Assembly: GCF_934643405.1 (NCBI RefSeq) | Contig: NZ_CAKUCL010000150.1 | Coordinates: 1 to 17,493, forward strand | Length of the DNA stretch: 17,493 nt | Direction: 5' to 3' | Source of the DNA: an uncultured Actinoplanes sp. | Lineage (GTDB): Bacteria; Actinomycetota; Actinomycetes; Mycobacteriales; Micromonosporaceae | Part shown: positions 7,323 to 13,431 of the stretch, piece after piece | Layout of the letters: the number at the start of each line of letters is the position of its first letter | How positions within the stretch are numbered: the first letter of the stretch is position 1 | Program-made: the position numbers and the translations under genes | The notes under the pieces: generated by a model | What the model was told of the DNA's origin: nothing | What the model saw: only the letters and a program-made list of their open reading frames with translations | Database searches by the model: none

Positions 7323-7966
7323 TCATCGACGACGACGAGCTGGACTACCTCGCGGCGCGTCTGGTCGACGGCAAGCTCACCGGTACCCCGGTCGAGCAGG
7401 CCGTCGACCTGGGCCGCATCGAGAAGGCGGTCCGCGAGATCCTCATCGCCATCGGCGAAGACCCGGACCGGGACGGCCTCGAGCGCACCCCGGCCCGGGT
7501 CGCCCGCGCTTACGCCGAGCTGTTCGCCGGCCTGCGGGTCGACCCGTCGAAGGTGCTCACCACCACGTTCGAGGCCAATCACGAGGAACTCGTCCTCGTA
7601 CGGGACATCGAAGTGATGAGCATGTGCGAGCACCACCTGCTCCCGTTCAAGGGTGTGGCGGCCATCGGGTACATCCCGGGCCCGCACGGACGGATCACCG
7701 GCCTGTCGAAGCTGGCCCGGCTGGTCGAGGTCTATGCCCGCCGCCCCCAGGTGCAGGAGCGACTCACCTCGCAGATAGCCGACCTGCTGATGCAGCGTCT
7801 GGACGCCCGCGGCGTGATCGTGGTGCTGGAGTGTGAGCACCTGTGCATGGAGATGCGGGGCATCCGCAAGGTAGGCGCCCGCACGGTCACCTCGGCGGTC
7901 CGCGGGGCGTTCCAGACCGACGGCAAGGTGCGCGCCGAGGCGATGGCGTTGATCAACGCCCGCTAG
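7319..7966 (+). CDS. folE: GTP cyclohydrolase I, apparent CTG start
   Basis: Catalyses GTP to 7,8-dihydroneopterin triphosphate, the entry step of folate synthesis; homodecameric cytosolic zinc enzyme. With a CTG start at 7319 the product is 215 residues, matching the family. Zinc ligands are Cys103 and His106 in MCEHHLLPF and Cys176 in CEHLCMEMRG; the GRITGLSKLARLVEVYARRPQVQERLT block is also diagnostic. No in-frame ATG, GTG or TTG exists between the conserved N-terminus and a GTG at 7034, deep inside ftsH, whose extra 95 residues are arginine-rich out-of-frame ftsH sequence. CTG 7319 overlaps the ftsH TGA (CTGA) and has GGAAGG (7307-7312) 6 nt upstream, so a coupled, non-canonical start is proposed. 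In many actinobacteria folP, folB and folK follow; here they do not. Confidence 0.93.
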   Translation: MIIDDDELDYLAARLVDGKLTGTPVEQAVDLGRIEKAVREILIAIGEDPDRDGLERTPARVARAYAELFAGLRVDPSKVLTTTFEANHEELVLVRDIEVMSMCEHHLLPFKGVAAIGYIPGPHGRITGLSKLARLVEVYARRPQVQERLTSQIADLLMQRLDARGVIVVLECEHLCMEMRGIRKVGARTVTSAVRGAFQTDGKVRAEAMALINAR

Positions 7967-7972
7967 GTGGTT

Positions 7973-8461
7973 CTACGCCCGCACCAGGCGGTTCGCGAAG
8001 GTCGACATCGTGTACGTGCCGATGCCGAGCATGACCTCCAACGCGTTGCGGTTCGTGTAGCCGGCGGCGAGAAACTCGGCGATCTCGTCGTCCGGCACCG
8101 CGCCGGTCGTGGCAAGGGCCCGCAGCGTGAACACCCGCAGCGCCTCGAGCCGGGCGTCGGAGAGCGGCTCCCCGGTCCGCAGTGCGGTGATCAGACCACT
8201 GTCCGCCCGCAGCGCGCGCAGCCGTCCGGTGTGCATGCCGACGCAGAGCCGGCATCCGTTGCGGACCGCGACGACCATCACCACCACCTCCCGCGCCACC
8301 GGATCGAGCGTGCTCGCCTCGAACAGGGCGCTCGCCTGCAGGAAACCGCCGAGCATCTCCGGCGACTCGGCGAGCCGGGTGGCGCCACCCGACAGGCCGG
8401 TGCTCTCCATCAACGGCCGGGATGCGGGGGGAGCGGAGTCGAGGGTGTGCTGAGTGAACAT
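7973..8461 (-). CDS. AhpD/carboxymuconolactone decarboxylase-like protein
   Basis: A 162-residue all-helical protein of the AhpD-like fold. The signature is Cys70-x2-Cys73-x3-His77 (NGCRLCVGMH), the redox-active CxxC plus His of alkylhydroperoxidase AhpD and related proteins, so a thiol peroxidase or disulfide role is likely; the real substrate is unknown. The start ATG at 8461 is fixed by GGAGG (complement of 8467-8471) with 5-nt spacing; upstream in-frame starts lie in the operator region and are rejected. It diverges from the MarR gene across a 74-nt control region, an arrangement seen for oxidative or electrophile stress genes controlled by MarR repressors. Its 3' end faces folE with only 6 nt between the stop codons. 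A possible -10 TATCTT (complement of 8475-8480) abuts the first operator-like site. Confidence 0.87.
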   Translation of the reverse strand: MFTQHTLDSAPPASRPLMESTGLSGGATRLAESPEMLGGFLQASALFEASTLDPVAREVVVMVVAVRNGCRLCVGMHTGRLRALRADSGLITALRTGEPLSDARLEALRVFTLRALATTGAVPDDEIAEFLAAGYTNRNALEVMLGIGTYTMSTFANRLVRA

Positions 8462-8480
8462 CGAGACCTCCGGTAAGATA

Positions 8481-8495
8481 GTCAACATGGTTGTC
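8481..8495. promoter_or_regulatory. Candidate MarR operator site 1
   Basis: GTCAACATGGTTGTC is a partial palindrome with arms CAAC and GTTG around ATG. It shares AACNNGGTTGTCG with site 2 exactly 30 bp downstream. It lies next to the possible -10 of the AhpD-like gene, where a bound repressor would block transcription. Confidence 0.55.
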
Positions 8496-8510
8496 GTTCT
8501 GGCTCAAACA

Positions 8511-8525
8511 GTAAACCAGGTTGTC
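8511..8525. promoter_or_regulatory. Candidate MarR operator site 2
   Basis: GTAAACCAGGTTGTC contains the palindrome AACC-A-GGTT and the same AACNNGGTTGTCG core as site 1. It ends 10 nt before the marR-type ATG at 8536, suggesting autoregulation. Confidence 0.55.
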
Positions 8526-8535
8526 GAGTTTGCCA

Positions 8536-9003
8536 ATGGCTGAGTCCGACCCGCCCGGCTTCGAACTACCCCTGCTGCTGTTCGCCGGGTTCCGCTCGCT
8601 CATCGACCAGCTGCACGCGGAGCTCGCCCGGCAGGGCCACCCGGAGGTGCGCCCGGTGTACGGCTTCGCACTCCAGGCGATCGGCATGCGTGGCGCGTCG
8701 GCCAGCGAGATCGGCCGGCGGCTCGGCGTCTCCAAGCAGGCGGCCGGCAAGACCGTCGACCGGCTGGCGGCCCTGGGCTACGTCGAGCGGGTCGACGACC
8801 CGGACGACGCACGGCGGAAACTGGTCCGGCTCACGCCGCACGGCGTCGACGTCCTCGACCGATCGGCGCAGATCTTCGATCGGCTGCGCGAGCGGTGGGT
8901 GGCCCAGCTGGGGGCCGGTCGCGTGGCGGAGATCGAGACTTCCCTGCGTACGGTCGTGCCCGAGGCCGGATTCCCGGTGGACGTGCCCGGCTGGTTCGGG
9001 TGA
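8536..9003 (+). CDS. MarR-family transcriptional regulator
   Basis: A 155-residue dimeric winged-helix regulator. Helical dimerisation ends flank the DNA-binding part: ASEIGRRLGVSKQAAGKTVDRLAALGYVE (about 56-84) is the helix-turn-helix, and DDPDDARRKLVRLT (87-100) is the wing with the Asp-x-Arg pattern typical of MarR. The start ATG at 8536 gives MAESDPPGF; a TTG at 8521 would add five residues inside operator site 2 and is less likely. No obvious Shine-Dalgarno. It diverges from the AhpD-like gene and probably represses both; the ligand cannot be told from sequence, though a single oxidisable Cys is not evident in the protein, arguing against an OhrR-type cysteine sensor. The RidA-like gene follows at once and may share the transcript. 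Confidence 0.92.
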   Translation: MAESDPPGFELPLLLFAGFRSLIDQLHAELARQGHPEVRPVYGFALQAIGMRGASASEIGRRLGVSKQAAGKTVDRLAALGYVERVDDPDDARRKLVRLTPHGVDVLDRSAQIFDRLRERWVAQLGAGRVAEIETSLRTVVPEAGFPVDVPGWFG

Positions 9004-9005
9004 TC

Positions 9006-9011
9006 AATACT
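9006..9011 (+). promoter_or_regulatory. Weak -10-like hexamer before the RidA-like gene
   Basis: AATACT ends 6 nt before the GTG at 9018, the same geometry as the candidate leaderless promoters at 2245 and 12856. It mismatches the first T of TANNNT, so support is weak. Confidence 0.25.
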
Positions 9012-9017
9012 GGGCCG

Positions 9018-9419
9018 GTGATCGAGAAGTTCAACCCGTCCACCGTCCACCAGCCCGCTGGCTACAGCCACGTGACGATCTCCTCGGCCGGTCGGCTCGC
9101 TCATTTCGCCGGGCAGTGCCCGCTCGACATCGACGCGAACGTGGTCGGCGAGCCCGGCGACCACGCCGCGCAGACCGACCAGGTGATCGCGAACTGCCTC
9201 GCGGTCCTCTCCGCGGCCGGTGCCCGGCCCGAGGACGTGGTGCGCTCGATCGTCTACGTGGTCAGCCCGGACAGCGCCGTGCTCGCCGCGGTGTGGAACC
9301 GGTTGATGGCGTCGCCGCTGGCGCCGGCGTTCACCTCGGCCAGCACGCTGCTGGGGGTGGCGTCGCTCGGCTATCGAGGCCAGCTGGTCGAGATCGACCT
9401 GACGGCGGCGCTGGACTAG
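9018..9419 (+). CDS. RidA (YjgF/YER057c/UK114) family protein lacking the usual catalytic Arg
   Basis: A 133-residue trimeric-fold protein of the Rid family, whose best-known members hydrolyse reactive enamine/imine intermediates. The family shape is clear: FNPSTVHQPAGYSHV, AGQCPLDIDANVVGEPGDHAAQTDQVIANCLAVLSAAGA and a Rid-type C-terminal strand LVEIDLTAALD. By hand alignment with E. coli RidA the substrate-binding Arg105 position is Ser109, so imine deaminase activity is doubtful; Rid subgroups without this Arg have other or unknown roles. Start: GTG 9018 gives MIEKFNPST; a GTG at 9000 overlaps the preceding TGA (GTGA) and would add six residues, so coupled translation from 9000 is an alternative. 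Its TAG stop directly abuts the stop of the convergent membrane-protein gene. Confidence 0.85.
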   Translation: MIEKFNPSTVHQPAGYSHVTISSAGRLAHFAGQCPLDIDANVVGEPGDHAAQTDQVIANCLAVLSAAGARPEDVVRSIVYVVSPDSAVLAAVWNRLMASPLAPAFTSASTLLGVASLGYRGQLVEIDLTAALD

Positions 9420-10100
9420 CTACCGGAAGAACGCCGCAAGGCCGACGCCCATGCAGGTCAGCAGCACCGGGGTCAGGCACGCCACCGCGCCGACGATCGG
9501 GGTGCGGTCCACCCCGCCCGGCTCGCCGCCGTAGACGAAACCGATCGTCGCCCAGCCCAGCGCGAACGCCAGCACCGGCATGCTCAGGCCGCAGAGCAGC
9601 GCGTACGTCGGTACCGAACCCGGCGGGGCCACCAGGTAAAGGGCGATCTGGACGATGAGGACGGTGGCCGCGAACGGGCCGTACACCAGCAGGTTGCGCG
9701 CCCACGGACGCCAGCGGCGGGTCGGTGCCGGGCCGGTGAGCAGGGCCTGCGCGGTGTCGGCGGTGCGGTGCGCCTGCTCCAGGGCCGACAGCACGGCAAC
9801 CGGGCCGCCGGCGACGGCATGCGCCGCCACCTGCGCGTCGGCGGGTTGCGGACGCAGGTCACTCGCCGGAACGCCCAGATCCCGGGTCATCGTGGCGGCC
9901 TGGGTCGCGAGCTGCGCGCGTACGGAAGCAAGCTCCTGATGTGCCGCCGTCGCCGCCGCCTGCGCCTCACCGGCCGCCGAGTTCGCCGCCCGGCGCAGGG
10001 CGTCCAGGCGCTGCGCCGCCGCCAGATAGTCGGCCCACGGACCCGGCGCTGGCGGCAGGGGCTGCACCGGGATCGTCTGCTGCTCACGCTGATCCGTCAC
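9420..10100 (-). CDS. Coiled-coil protein with three membrane helices, partner of the FtsK-like ATPase
   Basis: A 226-residue protein with no recognised family. Residues 1-22 are Pro/Gln-rich; 24-75 are Ala/Gln/Arg-rich and predicted helical, probably coiled coil; 136-158, 165-189 and 201-224 are hydrophobic helices, and the chain ends at FFR, right after the last helix. The Arg/Trp-rich stretch before helix 1 (TRRWRPWAR) suggests the N-terminal half is cytoplasmic. Its GTG start (10100) overlaps the TGA of the FtsK-like gene as GTGA, so the two are translationally coupled and probably made in fixed ratio. A role as membrane anchor or regulator of the soluble ATPase is inferred from that coupling; no homologue is known to me. 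A purine-rich GGGGAG lies about 11-12 nt upstream of the GTG. Confidence 0.8.
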   Translation of the reverse strand: MTDQREQQTIPVQPLPPAPGPWADYLAAAQRLDALRRAANSAAGEAQAAATAAHQELASVRAQLATQAATMTRDLGVPASDLRPQPADAQVAAHAVAGGPVAVLSALEQAHRTADTAQALLTGPAPTRRWRPWARNLLVYGPFAATVLIVQIALYLVAPPGSVPTYALLCGLSMPVLAFALGWATIGFVYGGEPGGVDRTPIVGAVACLTPVLLTCMGVGLAAFFR

Positions 10101-12682
10101 GGCTGGGCGCTCCCCGGCTCGCTGCTGTCGGGGTCGTCGCTCTCCGGCTGCACGAACGGAACGATCGTCACGGTGCGATCGGCGTGCCGGTCGTGCAGGA
10201 GACCGCGGTTGGGCCTCGGCTGCCAGTCGACCGGGCGGTCCAGGATCGCCGCCACCTGGTTCGGTGGCACGTTGAGGAACAGCATGCCCGCCACGTCCTC
10301 CGGGTCCGCGACCTTGGTGAACCGGCGCAGGTCACGCCACCAGGACAGCAGGTGGGAGCCGTGCGCGGGACCGGAGCGCAGGAAACCGGGAAGCGTCTCG
10401 GGCGGCGCCGCGTCCATCCCGAACACGACGCGGTAGCCCGGCTGCTCGGGATTGAGCTCGGCGGCCAGCCCGGCCGCGTCGACCACCACGACCTCCTGCC
10501 GGTGGCCGATCTCCGCGGCGAGCGCCTCGGCGAGCCGGTCACCCTCGGCGACCAGCGAGGCGATCACAAACCTTGCGGTACGGGGTGGGTGGAACGCGGC
10601 CACACTCCGCGCGGCCGCGTCGAGCACCTCGGAGCCGGACGCCTGCGACCCGAAGATCGCCAGGTGCCGGCCCGGCGCCGGCTCGAACGGGATCGCGGCG
10701 GTGGAGAGGCTCACGTCGATCACCCGGCCGACCAGCGCGGCGGGCCGGGTCGCACGACCGGACAACGCCAGGCGGTAGGTCGGGTCGTCGGCCAGATGCT
10801 GATGCGCGTACCCGGCGAAGATGCGCGGCGGCACCGCCTCGGGATCACGCGCCCCCCACAACCGATGTCGCAGATCGCTGAGTACGGCGTCGTCCGCGTG
10901 GGGGTCGGGAAAGCGAACCACCTTCTCGTGGCCGCGGGTCGCGCCGCGCGGACCGCCCAGACCACCCGCCGTGTTCACCACCGCCGTGCCCAGAGGCAGG
11001 CCCGCGGCCGAATCGTTCGCCGGCTCCAGGACGTCGCTGCCGCCGGGCAGCGCGATGCGGACCGGGAACTGGCCGAAGAACGAGTCACGTTTGCTGTAGA
11101 GCGCCTCGACGCCGCGCACCGCCTGGCTCGCCAGAATCAGGTGGATGCCGCAGGAACGGCCGGAGCGGGCCAGCGACTCCAGCAGAGCCGCCGCCTCCGT
11201 CGCGATCGGATCGTTGCCGGTCAGCAGCACCGGGAACTCGTCGAGGACACAGAGGATGCGCGGCAGCGGCCGGCTGCGGCCCTCCCCGGCGGCCACCGCG
11301 CGCAACTCGGCGAAGCGGGAGACACCGGCACGCTCGTACGCCAGGGTGCGGCGCGACATCTCGGCGTCCAGCTCGCGGAGCACGGCCAGCCCGTACTCCC
11401 GGTCGGCCTCGACACCGACGGCCCGGGCGTGCGGCAGCCAGGTGCGGTCGCGCCTGGTCGGCACGAACTCGGCGAAGGAGACGCCCTCCTTGAAGTCGAG
11501 CAGATAGAGCGCCATCTCGGCCGGACCGTACCGGGCGCCCAGCGCGTACAGCACGTTGATCAAAAACGCCGTCTTGCCCGCCCCGGAACGGCCGCCGACC
11601 AGCCAATGTGGCGTGAGATCGTTGAACCGCAGGGCCAGCGGGGTGTCGCCGTCGTGGCCCACCACCGTGCTGAGGCCCTCGGCCGCGTCACCGGCCCACA
11701 TCGGCTCACCCGGCTCGGGCAGCAGATCGGCCAGCGTCACCTGCGACGCGACGGCGCTCTGCGAGACGAGCTCACGACAGACCGCCTCCAGCAGATGCGC
11801 CGGCGGCTCGTCGTCGAGGAAGACCGGGGCGTTGAGCCACAGGGCGTTGGGCTCGGAACCGTACGTCGCGCCGGGCGGGTCGCCGATCACCGCGTACGGA
11901 TTGCGGACCGAGATCATGGTCGTGCGCGGCAGCGGCGGCTGGGTCGTCTCCGCGGTCAGCGGCGGCGGCGGCCAGCCGCCCACGAACAGATGCAGACCGG
12001 AGTCGGGACCCTGCTGGGCGAGCGCGGCGATCCGGCGCAGCTCCTCGCCCTCGGTCAGCTCGGGCAGGCTCGCGATGACGACCAGCATCATCCGATCCCG
12101 CCGGCTGCGGCGCGACGGCGGGCGCAGCCACTTCTCCGCCTCGGACAGCACGTCCCGCAGGCCCTGCCGGTCGGTAGCGGGAGGCGACATCAGACCCGCG
12201 TCCTGCAACGGGATGAACGGCTCGAAGACCGCGCCGCCGCCGATGCCGTCGACCGCTCGGATCAGCAGCGACCCGGCGGGTGCGGCGGCGAGCAGGCGCA
12301 GCAGGACGGACCGGATCAACGCGAAGACGCGCGAGTCGGTGGCGGTGGCGTCCACGGTGAGGTGTCCGGTGCCGAGCAGGGGCACCACGGCCGGGAAACG
12401 GGCGTCGTCCAACGGCTGGGCGACCCCGAGACGCACGAACTGCGGCGGGAACACACCGCCGAGCGGGGTCGTGGCCGCCTGAGCGTCCAACGGCGACCCC
12501 AGCCAGCCCGGCGCGAGCGCGGCCGCGGCGGCCCGTAGTTGCTCGACGACGCGCAGCTGCTCGATCGGGTCGGGGTTCATCGCGACCTCAGACTCCAGAG
12601 CGGTCGCGGCCGCCTCGACGGTCGCCGCCGCCTGCCGGTGCAGAGCAGCCGCCTGCTGGACCCGCAAAGCCGAATCCGCCAC
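10097..12682 (-). CDS. FtsK/SpoIIIE-type ATPase with one active and two degenerate RecA-like domains
   Basis: An 861-residue protein. N-terminal helical region (1-55); a RecA-like segment without P-loop (about 70-280); the intact FtsK/SpoIIIE domain with Walker A GGRSGAGKT (363-371, Lys370), LLDFKEGVSF, and Walker B ILCVLDEFPVLL (Asp481); and a C-terminal RecA-like segment with the eroded P-loop GSQASGSE (678-685). It has no membrane helix, unlike FtsK, SpoIIIE or EccC, so it probably relies on the coupled downstream membrane protein. The dead-live-dead layout recalls the three ATPase domains of type VII EccC, but here the middle one is intact. DNA or protein could be the cargo; no gamma-type wHTH is seen. 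Start: AGGAGG (complement of 12691-12696) is 8 nt before GTG 12682; the GTG at 12691 overlaps that site and is rejected. Confidence 0.88.
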   Translation of the reverse strand: MADSALRVQQAAALHRQAAATVEAAATALESEVAMNPDPIEQLRVVEQLRAAAAALAPGWLGSPLDAQAATTPLGGVFPPQFVRLGVAQPLDDARFPAVVPLLGTGHLTVDATATDSRVFALIRSVLLRLLAAAPAGSLLIRAVDGIGGGAVFEPFIPLQDAGLMSPPATDRQGLRDVLSEAEKWLRPPSRRSRRDRMMLVVIASLPELTEGEELRRIAALAQQGPDSGLHLFVGGWPPPPLTAETTQPPLPRTTMISVRNPYAVIGDPPGATYGSEPNALWLNAPVFLDDEPPAHLLEAVCRELVSQSAVASQVTLADLLPEPGEPMWAGDAAEGLSTVVGHDGDTPLALRFNDLTPHWLVGGRSGAGKTAFLINVLYALGARYGPAEMALYLLDFKEGVSFAEFVPTRRDRTWLPHARAVGVEADREYGLAVLRELDAEMSRRTLAYERAGVSRFAELRAVAAGEGRSRPLPRILCVLDEFPVLLTGNDPIATEAAALLESLARSGRSCGIHLILASQAVRGVEALYSKRDSFFGQFPVRIALPGGSDVLEPANDSAAGLPLGTAVVNTAGGLGGPRGATRGHEKVVRFPDPHADDAVLSDLRHRLWGARDPEAVPPRIFAGYAHQHLADDPTYRLALSGRATRPAALVGRVIDVSLSTAAIPFEPAPGRHLAIFGSQASGSEVLDAAARSVAAFHPPRTARFVIASLVAEGDRLAEALAAEIGHRQEVVVVDAAGLAAELNPEQPGYRVVFGMDAAPPETLPGFLRSGPAHGSHLLSWWRDLRRFTKVADPEDVAGMLFLNVPPNQVAAILDRPVDWQPRPNRGLLHDRHADRTVTIVPFVQPESDDPDSSEPGSAQP

Positions 12683-12690
12683 CGCCCTCA

Positions 12691-12696
12691 CCTCCT
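12691..12696 (-). promoter_or_regulatory. Shine-Dalgarno that fixes the start of the FtsK-like gene
   Basis: AGGAGG on the minus strand, 8 nt before the GTG at 12682. It excludes the overlapping GTG at 12691 as the start. Confidence 0.75.
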
Positions 12697-12703
12697 GTGT
12701 GCC

Positions 12704-12718
12704 GGATAAAACCTATCC
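12704..12718. promoter_or_regulatory. Inverted repeat overlapping a possible -10 of the FtsK-like gene
   Basis: GGATA-AAACC-TATCC on the plus strand, perfect 5-bp arms. On the minus strand it contains TAGGTT (complement of 12709-12714), a TANNNT -10 candidate about 27 nt upstream of the start codon. It could be an operator. The remaining 12719-12855 shows no further clear signal. Confidence 0.35.
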
Positions 12719-12855
12719 CAGACCTGGCCGTCCATCGCGTTGCCGGTCCCGGTCGTCCGCCATTTCGTACGGCTGCGGAGCCCGGTTGGTTCGCGAGGTT
12801 CGCCAGGTTTGCGGTGGCGGGGTGGTCGATCGCCCTCGTGGGGGTGCCGAGGCAC

Positions 12856-12861
12856 TACTGT
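12856..12861 (+). promoter_or_regulatory. Candidate -10 box for a leaderless divergent gene
   Basis: TACTGT matches TANNNT and ends 7 nt before the GTG at 12869, consistent with transcription starting at the start codon. No Shine-Dalgarno is present for that GTG. Confidence 0.45.
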
Positions 12862-12868
12862 CGTATGT

Positions 12869-13429
12869 GTGCAGCCGCCGCATGAGCCTGTGACCGGATC
12901 CGCGCCGCAGACGCCGGCACCGCGGGCGCCGGAGTCAGGGCCGCAACAGCCTGCGACCGCCGCGTCACCGGAGAAGCCGAGGCGGCGCAATGTGCGGTTG
13001 TGGGTCGCGGTGGCAGCGGGCGTGGCGGCGCTGCTCATCCTGGGCGGCTTGGCAGTAACGTTCCTCGTCTACGACAGAGAGACAAAAATCGAACGAGCCG
13101 CGCCCGACGCAGTAGCCGACAATTTTCTCCGCGCCTACTTGGTCAACAGAGATGACCAACGTGCATCGCTCTACCAGTGCAAGTCCGGCGGCGACCTCAG
13201 TGAAGTTGCCAACTATCGAGCGGACATTGTCAACCGCGAAAAACAATATTCCGTCGGAATCCGCGTCACGTGGTCAAGCTTCGCCGTCGAAACCAAGGGT
13301 GCGAACGCCACGGCGACGACCGACCTGACCAAGACGGCGACGGATGGCGGACGGCTCCGCGATACCTGGACCCTCATTCTTGAAGATCAAGACGGATGGC
13401 GGGTGTGCGGCGCGAAGATCACATCCTGA
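12869..13429 (+). CDS. Proline-rich single-pass membrane protein with small extracytoplasmic domain
   Basis: A 186-residue protein not assigned to a named family. Residues 1-36 are Pro/Gln/Ala-rich; 37-42 are basic (KPRRRN); 44-67 form one membrane helix; 74-186 form an extracytoplasmic domain with alternating helix and strand, two cysteines (104 and 180) that could form a disulfide, and the pattern AVADNFLRAYLVNRDD...WTLILEDQDGWRVCG, reminiscent of NTF2/SnoaL-like or DUF4878-type domains. The start GTG at 12869 (MQPPHEPVTG) has a TACTGT -10 box at leaderless distance; the open frame further upstream is GC-rich noise. It diverges from the FtsK-like gene. From about 13060 to 13300 the DNA is distinctly less GC-rich, with AAA, AAT and ATT codons, unlike neighbours, hinting at separate ancestry. 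Its stop lies 2 nt from that of the convergent gene. Confidence 0.8.
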   Translation: MQPPHEPVTGSAPQTPAPRAPESGPQQPATAASPEKPRRRNVRLWVAVAAGVAALLILGGLAVTFLVYDRETKIERAAPDAVADNFLRAYLVNRDDQRASLYQCKSGGDLSEVANYRADIVNREKQYSVGIRVTWSSFAVETKGANATATTDLTKTATDGGRLRDTWTLILEDQDGWRVCGAKITS

Positions 13430-13431
13430 CA

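Noticed and set aside
9941..12538. 865-codon plus-strand open frame opposite the FtsK-like gene
   Set aside because: Arg/Gln/His-rich shadow without family features; the minus strand has Walker A and B motifs, a Shine-Dalgarno and coupling to the next gene.
10097..12682. Type VII secretion EccC
   Set aside because: No N-terminal membrane helices, only one intact P-loop (the middle domain), and no EccB, EccD, MycP, PE/PPE or WXG100 genes nearby.
10097..12682. Chromosome-segregation FtsK
   Set aside because: No N-terminal membrane domain and no C-terminal gamma winged-helix; a housekeeping FtsK should lie elsewhere.
12683..12691. Start of the FtsK-like gene at GTG 12691
   Set aside because: This GTG overlaps the AGGAGG site, which instead fits GTG 12682 with 8-nt spacing.
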